Shown: piece after piece, positions 34,075 to 41,483 of the stretch
Numbering within the stretch: position 1 is the first letter of the stretch
How the letters are laid out: each line of letters starts with the position of its first letter
Origin: UBA7374 sp965660635
GTDB taxonomy: Bacteria; Verrucomicrobiota; Verrucomicrobiia; Opitutales; Coraliomargaritaceae
Length of the DNA: 64,000 nucleotides
Assembly: GCA_965660635.1 (NCBI GenBank)
Contig: CBFIAS010000001.1
Span: forward strand, 101,106 to 165,105
Direction: 5' to 3'
The notes under the pieces: model-generated
What the model was told of the DNA's origin: nothing
Database searches by the model: none
What the model saw: the letters and a program-made list of their open reading frames with translations, nothing else
Translations under genes and position numbers: made by a program

Positions 34075-34129
34075 GCAACCAGCCTTTTCTTTATTGCCAA
34101 AGCCTGCAGCTACGCGGTTAGCTGCAGGC

Positions 34130-34837
34130 ATGAGCGCAGACGCGACCTCCGGCACGCTGACCCTCGTGGCCGTTCCCATCGGGAACCTTGGCGACATCAC
34201 CGAACGCGCCCGCCAGACGCTCCTCGATGCCCCCTGCATCGCTTGCGAGGATACCCGGGTGACCGGAAAACTCCTTGCGCTCCTCGGCGCGGAAAAGCGC
34301 CCGGACCTGGTCTCCTTCCGCGAGGAGAACGAGAAAAGCCTGGCCGGAACGCTAGCTGACCGCATCCACGGCGGGCAAGACGTCGTCCTTGTCAGCGATG
34401 CCGGCACGCCTGCCATCAGCGATCCCGGCTTCCGCCTGGTCCGTGAATGCCGCAGGCGCGGACTGCCTGTAACCAGCGCGCCGGGGCCCACTGCAGCGGC
34501 AACAGCACTATCCCTGTCCGGCCTCCCCAGCGACGGGTTTCTCTTTGCTGGATTTCTCCCGCCCAAAAGCGCCGCCCGCAAGCGGTTTCTCGAGACGTAT
34601 CAGGATTTCAACTACACCATTGTGGTATACGAATCCTGCCACCGCATCGGCAAATTCCTCGACGAACTGGTGGAAACCCTCGGGCCGAGGCGCTGCATCA
34701 GCGTCTGCCGGGAGTTGACCAAATTGCACGAGACGGTCCACAGCGGCCCTGCTGCTGAAGTAAGGGAAAAGGCAGCCAAGGGCAGCCAGAAAGGCGAGTT
34801 CGTTGTCCTGATCGCCAAGGACGGGTTCGACTTGTAG
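34130..34837 (+). CDS. rsmI: 16S rRNA (cytidine-1402-2'-O)-methyltransferase
   Basis: RsmI methylates C1402 of 16S rRNA in the ribosomal P site. ATG 34130 (235 aa) places the first strand LTLVAVPIGNLGDITERA at the N-terminus, as usual. Landmarks: ACEDTRVTGKLL, VVLVSDAGTPAISDPGFRLV, APGPTAAATALSLSGLPSDGF and YESCHRIGKFLDEL. The tetrapyrrole-methylase SAM-binding fold is complete. The gene follows the small lipoprotein; no linked ybaN- or penicillin-binding-type neighbours are present. Confidence 0.95.
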   Translation: MSADATSGTLTLVAVPIGNLGDITERARQTLLDAPCIACEDTRVTGKLLALLGAEKRPDLVSFREENEKSLAGTLADRIHGGQDVVLVSDAGTPAISDPGFRLVRECRRRGLPVTSAPGPTAAATALSLSGLPSDGFLFAGFLPPKSAARKRFLETYQDFNYTIVVYESCHRIGKFLDELVETLGPRRCISVCRELTKLHETVHSGPAAEVREKAAKGSQKGEFVVLIAKDGFDL

Positions 34838-34840
34838 CCG

Positions 34841-36004
34841 TCATCCCGCCAGCCGCGGCATGTTTGTCCGGGAGTCGATCACCACGCTGCCGCGACCGAG
34901 AAGCAGGGCCTGCAAACGGTCGCCGCAGAATTCAGCACGCCAGCCTTGCCGGAGACGGCTGTCCCCGCCTGCTGGCTCCGCGGCCTCCAGGACAAAGGCG
35001 GTGATTTCTGCGCGGTTGCCTACCAGGGGCGGGTCGATACTGGCAGCAAGGCAGGTGCCCTTGATACAGGCCAGGGCCAGGTCAACCCGGGACTCAAAGC
35101 CATCGTCCGGAGGCGGGCCCTTGTGGTTTCCGTTGGGCAAGTCCGGAAGATCTCCCTCGATGCCACGCTGGATCGCCTTCCAGATCCTCTCGCGGTTGCG
35201 ATCCAGATTGTTCTTGCTCAAGCCCTTAACCGGATGGATCGCCTCGGCGGTGGCGGGCGTCTTCTTCGTCAATGCCACAATGGCCTCGTCGGACAAGATG
35301 AAGCTGCGGGGCAAATTCCGCTTGCGGGCGGCTGACTCGCGCCATGCAGCAAGAGCCCGCAACACATCACGCTGTCTCTTGGTTAAAGCGCCGCTGCCTC
35401 GCACGCGCGGCATTTCCGCCTCGGGATTCAGCTCTTCATATAGCCGGGGATCGTCGTAGAAGCTCATTTCCTCGCGGATCCACTCGCTTCTCCCGAGTTC
35501 TTCCGCTTGCTTCATGATCTCGAGCATGAGATCCACCGAGTGGCGCACGTCCTCTTCAGCGTATTTCAACTGCGCTTCGGTCAGGGGCCGCGCCACCCAG
35601 TCCGACTGGGTCTCGGTTTTGGCCAGGCGTACCCGGAGGAGTTTTTTCAGCGCATCGCTCAGGGAGATGGTCGAAGGCAGGCCGATGAAGCCACAGCTCA
35701 GTTGCGTGTCAAAAATGTTCCGCGGATTGGCGTTGCAGGTACGGCGCAGGATTTTCAGATCCTGCTGGGCATCGTGCAGGATCTTCGTCGTCGATTCATC
35801 AGCCAGTAACTCCCCGAGCGGACTCCAGTCTTCCACCCCGGGGGCATCAATCAGCGTGCAGCGCCCGTCCGGAAAACCCACTTGGACAAGCCCGAGGGTC
35901 GGGTAAAAGGTGCGGTTCCAGACGAATTCCGTGTCAATCCCCACTGCTCCGGCATCGCGCGCTTCCGCAGCAAGTGCTTGCAGGTCTTTTTTCTTGCTTA
36001 TCAT
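34841..36004 (-). CDS. rnd: Ribonuclease D
   Basis: A 387-residue 3'-5' exoribonuclease of tRNA maturation. The start at ATG 36004 gives MISKKKDLQALAAEA. DEDD motifs: VGIDTEFVWNRTF, LHDAQQDLKIL and YAEEDVRHSVDLM. The HRDC domain lies around residues 220-300 (LTKRQRDVLRALAAWRESAAR). The C-terminal part (PPLVGNRAEITAFVLEAAE) resembles the second HRDC-like domain. An open frame runs far upstream to 37294, but that stretch is only the antisense of the ABC ATPase gene. Convergent with rsmI, 3 bases apart. Confidence 0.93.
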   Translation of the reverse strand: MISKKKDLQALAAEARDAGAVGIDTEFVWNRTFYPTLGLVQVGFPDGRCTLIDAPGVEDWSPLGELLADESTTKILHDAQQDLKILRRTCNANPRNIFDTQLSCGFIGLPSTISLSDALKKLLRVRLAKTETQSDWVARPLTEAQLKYAEEDVRHSVDLMLEIMKQAEELGRSEWIREEMSFYDDPRLYEELNPEAEMPRVRGSGALTKRQRDVLRALAAWRESAARKRNLPRSFILSDEAIVALTKKTPATAEAIHPVKGLSKNNLDRNRERIWKAIQRGIEGDLPDLPNGNHKGPPPDDGFESRVDLALACIKGTCLAASIDPPLVGNRAEITAFVLEAAEPAGGDSRLRQGWRAEFCGDRLQALLLGRGSVVIDSRTNMPRLAG

Positions 36005-36208
36005 GGGCTCCCGGCAGGCTCGCTCATGCAAACCGGATTGAAAAGCAGATTCTTTGCCGCGGCCGGCCTGGCGCGCGCCTGGCACACGTCCGGAATCCGG
36101 TGTTTGCAGAAGCTTTCGTAGAATCTTGATGCCGGGAAAATTTTTGTTCATGTTGTGCAGTTTTAGGCCAAGCTTGCACTCCAGTGCGAGCCAAGCAGAT
36201 ACTTTTTC

Positions 36209-37225
36209 ATGGAAATCCCACCGAGCATACGCGTCAATAACCTGTCTCGAAATTACGGCGCAGTGGCAGCAATCCGCGATGTCAGCTTCGAAGTCAAGCG
36301 CGGCGAGATCGTTGGTTTTCTCGGCCCCAATGGCGCAGGCAAGAGCACGACGATGCGCATTCTCAGCGGGCTGCTTCCGGCCCATTCCGGCTCGGCCCAT
36401 GTAGGAAGGCTCTCCGTCTCCGAGTACCCGAGGGAAGTAAAAAAGCGAATCGGCTACATGCTCGAGAACAATCCCCTCCCCGAAGACATGCGGGTGGCGG
36501 AGTACCTCCGCTTCCGGGCCCGGCTCAAACAGGTACCCGGACGCAAGGTTCGGCAGACCGTTCAGGACGCCATGGAAATTTGCGATCTCGCCCGCACCGC
36601 CCGGCGCAAGATCATCGGCACCCTGTCCAAGGGATTCCGCCAGCGGGTCGGCATCGCCGACGCCCTCCTCGGCAATCCCGAGGTCATCCTCATGGACGAG
36701 CCCACCATCGGGCTGGATCCCCACCAGATCCAGGGGATCCGCAAACTCATCGACAACATCCGCGGGCGCATGACCGTCATCATCTCCAGCCACATTCTGC
36801 CGGAGATCGAGCGTTGCTGCGACCGAGTGATCATCATCAACCGGGGCAGCATCGTGGCAAGCGGCACCAGCGCAGAACTGCGCGAGGAGTTCCTCTCTGA
36901 CAGCCGCATCGACGTAGTCATGCGGGGCGATTGCCCGGACTTGCTCTCCACCCTCGAAAGCGCCGGAATCCAAGCCGAGTTGGTTTCCAGCGAGGACACC
37001 AGTGACGGCGCCGGGCGGCATACCCTCCTGCTGGAAGACGCATCCCTCTGCCGGAGCCCGGAACTCTTGAAAACCCTCGTCCGCAGCGAATCGCTCTCCC
37101 TCATCAGCATGGCCCCCCGCCGGGCGGACATGGAGGAAATCTTCCTCGCCGCAACCAAGCGCTCCTGGGAGGAGACCATGGAGAAAAGCCGCCTCCCGGC
37201 GAAGACAACCAAGGAGAAAAACTGA
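36209..37225 (+). CDS. ABC transporter ATP-binding protein (GldA-like)
   Basis: The ATPase of a putative ABC exporter, 338 residues. Walker A is GPNGAGKSTTMRIL, the signature is LSKGFRQRVGIADALL, Walker B is VILMDEPTIGLDP, and the H-loop is ISSHILPEIERCCD. The C-terminal 100 residues form the regulatory extension seen in GldA/NatA-type ATPases. It heads a five-gene operon (permease 7 bases downstream). In gliding Bacteroidetes the GldA-GldFG system acts in the envelope, but homologues are common in non-gliding bacteria and no gliding gene is present here. Confidence 0.92.
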   Translation: MEIPPSIRVNNLSRNYGAVAAIRDVSFEVKRGEIVGFLGPNGAGKSTTMRILSGLLPAHSGSAHVGRLSVSEYPREVKKRIGYMLENNPLPEDMRVAEYLRFRARLKQVPGRKVRQTVQDAMEICDLARTARRKIIGTLSKGFRQRVGIADALLGNPEVILMDEPTIGLDPHQIQGIRKLIDNIRGRMTVIISSHILPEIERCCDRVIIINRGSIVASGTSAELREEFLSDSRIDVVMRGDCPDLLSTLESAGIQAELVSSEDTSDGAGRHTLLLEDASLCRSPELLKTLVRSESLSLISMAPRRADMEEIFLAATKRSWEETMEKSRLPAKTTKEKN

Positions 37226-37232
37226 TCCGCAG

Positions 37233-37997
37233 ATGCAGAACTTCATCACCTTGCTGAGACACGAGCTGCGCATGCTCCTGATCTCCCCAACCACCTATCT
37301 GGCGGCATTCTTCTTTTATGTCATCATGGGGCTGCTCTATTGGAGCATCCTCCGCGACATGGCGGCAACCCCCCAGGACGAGTTGCCAGTAGTTTATTTC
37401 TTCAAGCTCTTCTGGCTGCCCGCGTTCTTTGTTGTCCCGCTGCTAACCATGCGCAGCGTGGCAGGCCAACGCGGGGACGGCACCCTGGACGCTCTTTTCA
37501 CCACTTCGGCCTCGCACGCCGGCATCATCCTGAGCAAGTTCGCGGGGGCTTATTGCTTCTACCTGTTCCTCTGGGCAGGGACCCTCGGCTTTCCGCTGAT
37601 CACGCTTCTGGCCTTTCCCCACGTGGCTCCCCCCGAGGCCCTCCTCGAAAAGGCCGCCGTCACCGGCAGCCTGGCCTTCATCGCCCTGAGCGGTTTCCTC
37701 TTCATCGCCATCGGCATCTTCTCCAGTTGCCTGACCCGCAGCCAACTGGTTGCCGGCATGCTGACTTTCACAGCGCTCTTCGTCGCGATCATCGGCGGCT
37801 CCCAACTGGAGGCCGTCTCCATGCAAGGCACGGGGCTGGATCCATGGCTGCGACCGCTGGCCGGCTACCTGCAAGTCTTCCAGCACCTGGACGACTTTTC
37901 CCGGGGCATCATCGATACCCGGCCTTTCTTCTACTACCTGAGCACCGGATCCCTCATGCTCGGCACAGCCACTCTCGTGATCGAGGCCAAATCGTGA
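37233..37997 (+). CDS. ABC transporter permease (GldF-like)
   Basis: A 254-residue ABC-2 type permease with six hydrophobic helices; the early motif LLRHELRMLLISPTTYLAAFFF is characteristic of the GldF N-terminus. Landmarks: MRSVAGQRGDGTLDALFTTS and FLFIAIGIFSSCLTRSQLVA. Its stop overlaps the next gene's GTG start (GTGA), so the two are translationally coupled. It should form the membrane channel with the preceding ATPase; the substrate is unknown. Confidence 0.9.
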   Translation: MQNFITLLRHELRMLLISPTTYLAAFFFYVIMGLLYWSILRDMAATPQDELPVVYFFKLFWLPAFFVVPLLTMRSVAGQRGDGTLDALFTTSASHAGIILSKFAGAYCFYLFLWAGTLGFPLITLLAFPHVAPPEALLEKAAVTGSLAFIALSGFLFIAIGIFSSCLTRSQLVAGMLTFTALFVAIIGGSQLEAVSMQGTGLDPWLRPLAGYLQVFQHLDDFSRGIIDTRPFFYYLSTGSLMLGTATLVIEAKS

Positions 37998-39478
37998 GCG
38001 GCCCTTCCAAAATGTCTGAATTCGGCTTTGCCCGGAAAGCGCGTGCGATCAACCTCACGCTACAGGTGCTCCTTTTCACCAGCCTCATGCTGGGGCTGAA
38101 CTACCTGGCCTCCCGGCACTTCAGCCGCATCGACTTGAGCCAGTCCGGCGCCCATACCCTTTCCGCCGAAAGCAAGGCCTACATCCGGACACTGGACAAG
38201 CCGGTGCGCATCATCGTGACCATTCCAGAGGACAGCGACATCCCGGAGCTCCAGCAAATCCACAACGACCTGCGCAAACTGCTGCGCCAATATGAAGCCG
38301 AGGGCGCGGCCAGCGCCAACTCTGTCATCGAAGTCGAGTTCATCGACGTCTACCGGCAGCGTAAGCGCGCGCAGGAAATCGCCCGCCGCTACAACCTGAC
38401 AGGAAACAACCTCATCCTCGTGGCCTGCGAGGACCGCAGCCGGGAGATCCGGCAGGCCGAGCTGTACGAGAGCGACGGGGAGAGCATAACCGGCTTCCGC
38501 GGGGAGCGAGTTTTCACCTCCGCCATTATCGAGGTGGCCTCCCGCAAGCCGGACAAGCTCTACTTCCTTGTCGGCCACGGGGAAATGCGACTCGACGACG
38601 TCGACCCCGCACTCGGCCTGTCCCAACTCAACAGCTTCCTTCGCGAGCGAAACTTCGACCTGACAGAACTCGACCTGACCCTCGTTGATGCGGTGCCGGA
38701 GGACGCGGACGCAGTGGTCGTGGCCTCCCCGCAGGGCAGCCTCATGCCGGAGGAGGTGGAAAAACTGCGCCGCTACCTGACCGAACAGAGCGGGCGCATG
38801 ATCGTCCTGCTCAACCCGGGTCGCCAGCATGGGATGGATGATCTCTTCTACGACTGGGGCGTGCTTGCGGAGGACATGGCAGTGGTTGATGCGAGCGAGG
38901 ATTTCCGCGCCAGCGGCGGCGACCTGATCATTCGCCGGTTCGCCCCGCACCCCGTTACCCAGATGTTGATCGACTACAAGATCACGGCCCTATTCGGCCT
39001 GCCCAGGCCGGTTCGCACCGACCCTGCCGCAGTCAATATCGAAGGGCTCCAGGTCGAGCAGATTATCGGTTCCTCCGCCCAAAGCTGGGCGGAGCGCGAT
39101 TTCCGCAGCCAACAGCCTGCCAGCTTCAATCCGGAACGCGACCTGCCGGGGCCTGTCTGCATTGCCACGGTTTCCACCCGCAGCGCGGGCTCTGAGTTCG
39201 GCATCAACATCCAGGGCGGCAGGCTAATTGTCTTCGGCAACGCCGATTTTATCGCCAACAACCGATTGCAGGCCTTCGGCAACCAGAGCCTCATCGTCAA
39301 CTGCGTCTATTGGGCGCTCAACCGCAACAGCCTCTTGAACATACCCGCCAGGCCCCTGCAAAAGTATCAGTTGATCATGAGCGAACGGGAGATCAAACTG
39401 ATGTTGATCTATTTCGCCGCACTGCCCGCTGCAGCCGCACTGGCAGGCGCAGTCATCCACCTCATCCGTCGCCGATAA
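37994..39478 (+). CDS. GldG-like ABC-associated membrane protein
   Basis: A 494-residue protein from GTG 37994 (ATG 38012 is an alternative). Membrane helices near the N-terminus (VLLFTSLMLGLNYLAS) and at the C-terminus (LMLIYFAALPAAAALAGAVI) flank a large extracytoplasmic domain. The IDLSQSGAHTLSAESKAYI motif is the hallmark of GldG/ABC_transp_aux proteins, as are YFLVGHGE and VVVASPQGSLMPEEVEKL. It belongs between the permease and the DUF4340 gene, the usual conserved order. Its role is presumably to extend the exporter into the periplasm. Confidence 0.88.
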   Translation: MSGPSKMSEFGFARKARAINLTLQVLLFTSLMLGLNYLASRHFSRIDLSQSGAHTLSAESKAYIRTLDKPVRIIVTIPEDSDIPELQQIHNDLRKLLRQYEAEGAASANSVIEVEFIDVYRQRKRAQEIARRYNLTGNNLILVACEDRSREIRQAELYESDGESITGFRGERVFTSAIIEVASRKPDKLYFLVGHGEMRLDDVDPALGLSQLNSFLRERNFDLTELDLTLVDAVPEDADAVVVASPQGSLMPEEVEKLRRYLTEQSGRMIVLLNPGRQHGMDDLFYDWGVLAEDMAVVDASEDFRASGGDLIIRRFAPHPVTQMLIDYKITALFGLPRPVRTDPAAVNIEGLQVEQIIGSSAQSWAERDFRSQQPASFNPERDLPGPVCIATVSTRSAGSEFGINIQGGRLIVFGNADFIANNRLQAFGNQSLIVNCVYWALNRNSLLNIPARPLQKYQLIMSEREIKLMLIYFAALPAAAALAGAVIHLIRRR

Positions 39479-39481
39479 GCC

Positions 39482-41437
39482 ATGCGCCTGAAATCAACCA
39501 TTACACTGCTTCTGCTCAATCTGGCCACCTTCGGACTGATCTTCCTGCTCCAGAACGACAACCGGTCGCAACCCGGTGCCGCACAAGGCCTCTCCAGCCA
39601 AATTAGCCGCCACGTCATTGAAGCCGACCAGATCCGGATCGAAGGCCCGGGACTCCGGGAGGCCCACCCGCGCATTTTACGGCGCGAAGGTTCCAACTGG
39701 TTCCTCGAATCCTCCGTGCGCTGGCCGGCAAACTATTTTGCGGTCAACCGTATTTTGAACCAGTTGCAATTCCTCGAGGAACAAATCGCCTTCTCCGTAG
39801 AGGAAATCCGCCGCACCGGTCAGTCACTCGGCGACTACGGGCTGAAAACACCCTTTCTTGTCCTGCGTGTCTCAGGAGAAGAAAGCTCCATTGACCTGAA
39901 AATCGGCAGCCCTACTGAAATCGGAGGCAATGTCTACATTCTCGGCCCCGGGGGTCGACAAATTCACGTCGTCTCCTACGAGTTGATCGACAGCCTTCTC
40001 GTCCCCGAGGATGAATTGCGCAACCGCAAAGTCTTCGACATCCCCGTCTTCGAAATAGAAGCCCTCGGTGTCCAGCATCTGCATGCTCAAGACAATGGAC
40101 AAGCAGACCTCAAGGTGCTGCTCCGGCGCAGCACCAATGGCTGGCGCTTCGAGTCCCCTCTTTCTGCCGGGGCCGATCCCGCACGAGTCACCAACACGAT
40201 CAACCGGCTGGCCTCACTCAAGGTTCGTCGCTTCATACCCGAACAAGGCGACCCCCTGCGCCGGGGTCTCGATTCCCCCTCCATGAAAGTCACCTTGCAT
40301 GGCAACAAACGCCAGCAAACCCTCCTCATCGGCAACCCCTCGCAGTCCTCCGGACAGGAGCCCGCCTACTACGCCCGCATTGAAGGGAACCCCACCGTCT
40401 TCACCGTCGAGGCCAAGCCCTTTGACGAACTGCGCATCGCACAGCAATCCCTGCGTGAACGAAACTTCATGAACTTTGGCGATGCCCTGCCCGGAGCCAT
40501 CAACCTCCTTGGCAATGGGCTCGAAATCCGCCTGCGCAGGCTCGAGACCGGCGGATGGCAGGTCATCGAAGGCGACAATGGCAACGATGTCATGCCGCGC
40601 CGCGCCTCTCAAGCAATCATCGGCAAATTCATCAAGGACCTGAAAGACCTTTATGCCACCGGCTTTGCCGTCGATTCCCCGACTCCTTCCGACCTTGACC
40701 GCCTCGGCTTCAGCAACCCGGAACGAACCATCCAGTTGTCCTTCCAGGGAGACAGCCCCGACCTGGTTCTCGAACTCGCCCATCCCCGTGACAACGAGGA
40801 GAACCTATACGCCCGCACCAACCGCAGCGATTACATCTACAAGATCGATCGCTCCGCCAGCCTGCGAGCCTTCCCCCTTGATGGCCTCCACTACCGCAAC
40901 CGCGTACTGGAAACACTCCCGGAAGCCGCCCGCGTAAGCTCGCTCGAACTAGTTGCGCTGGACGATGGCGCAACCCTTTTGAAACTGGAATCCGATCCGG
41001 AATCGAATACATGGGACGCCATCCTGGCCAAGCAAACCGGTGAAATGAGCGCTGCCATCCAAACACTGCTGCAATGGATCCACAACGTACGGGTCGAAAG
41101 CCTGCTGGCCGACGGGTTCGCGGAAGACTACCGGCAGGAAGGAGCCAGCCCCGTCCCATGGCTCTACCGGCTGGACGCACAAATCATCCTGCCCGGTGGC
41201 GAGCTCAACACCACTGTGACGCGAAGCTATTACTTCGCACGGCGCCTATCCGGTTCCAAGCAGCCCGGCACATCAAAACACCACAAGGCTCTATTCAACT
41301 GCCCCATGGAGTTAATTGAGGCGCTGGAGACGCTGGTCCCAGGCCAACCGGTTCCACCTGAATCAAGTGGCCAGCCGGTGCCGGATCCAAGCCCCCTAAC
41401 ACCCGTGCCTGAACCGGCCGACGCCCCCACCGCATAG
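39482..41437 (+). CDS. DUF4340-family envelope protein
   Basis: 651 residues: an N-terminal membrane anchor (TITLLLLNLATFGLIFLLQ), then repeated beta-rich DUF4340-type units. Signs of these are LRREGSNWFLESSVRWPAN, IRRTGQSLGDYGLKTPFLVLRV, and a second related unit with RLGFSNPERTIQLSFQGDS and YARTNRSDYIYKIDRSA. The C-terminal 40 residues are a proline-rich linker (VPPESSGQPVPDPSPLTP). DUF4340 genes regularly follow gldG-like genes, as here (3 bases apart). Function unknown; the location implies a periplasmic partner of the exporter. Confidence 0.87.
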   Translation: MRLKSTITLLLLNLATFGLIFLLQNDNRSQPGAAQGLSSQISRHVIEADQIRIEGPGLREAHPRILRREGSNWFLESSVRWPANYFAVNRILNQLQFLEEQIAFSVEEIRRTGQSLGDYGLKTPFLVLRVSGEESSIDLKIGSPTEIGGNVYILGPGGRQIHVVSYELIDSLLVPEDELRNRKVFDIPVFEIEALGVQHLHAQDNGQADLKVLLRRSTNGWRFESPLSAGADPARVTNTINRLASLKVRRFIPEQGDPLRRGLDSPSMKVTLHGNKRQQTLLIGNPSQSSGQEPAYYARIEGNPTVFTVEAKPFDELRIAQQSLRERNFMNFGDALPGAINLLGNGLEIRLRRLETGGWQVIEGDNGNDVMPRRASQAIIGKFIKDLKDLYATGFAVDSPTPSDLDRLGFSNPERTIQLSFQGDSPDLVLELAHPRDNEENLYARTNRSDYIYKIDRSASLRAFPLDGLHYRNRVLETLPEAARVSSLELVALDDGATLLKLESDPESNTWDAILAKQTGEMSAAIQTLLQWIHNVRVESLLADGFAEDYRQEGASPVPWLYRLDAQIILPGGELNTTVTRSYYFARRLSGSKQPGTSKHHKALFNCPMELIEALETLVPGQPVPPESSGQPVPDPSPLTPVPEPADAPTA

Positions 41438-41483
41438 GCCTCCACCCTGAGGCGGCAAACAACCCACCGCGCAAGCAGCAGCC

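Noticed and set aside
36005..37294. Long upstream extension of the RNase D frame (to an apparent 817-residue protein)
   Set aside because: The added 430 residues are the exact antisense of the ABC ATPase gene and the intergenic region; the composition is that of a shadow frame and RNase D begins naturally at 36004.
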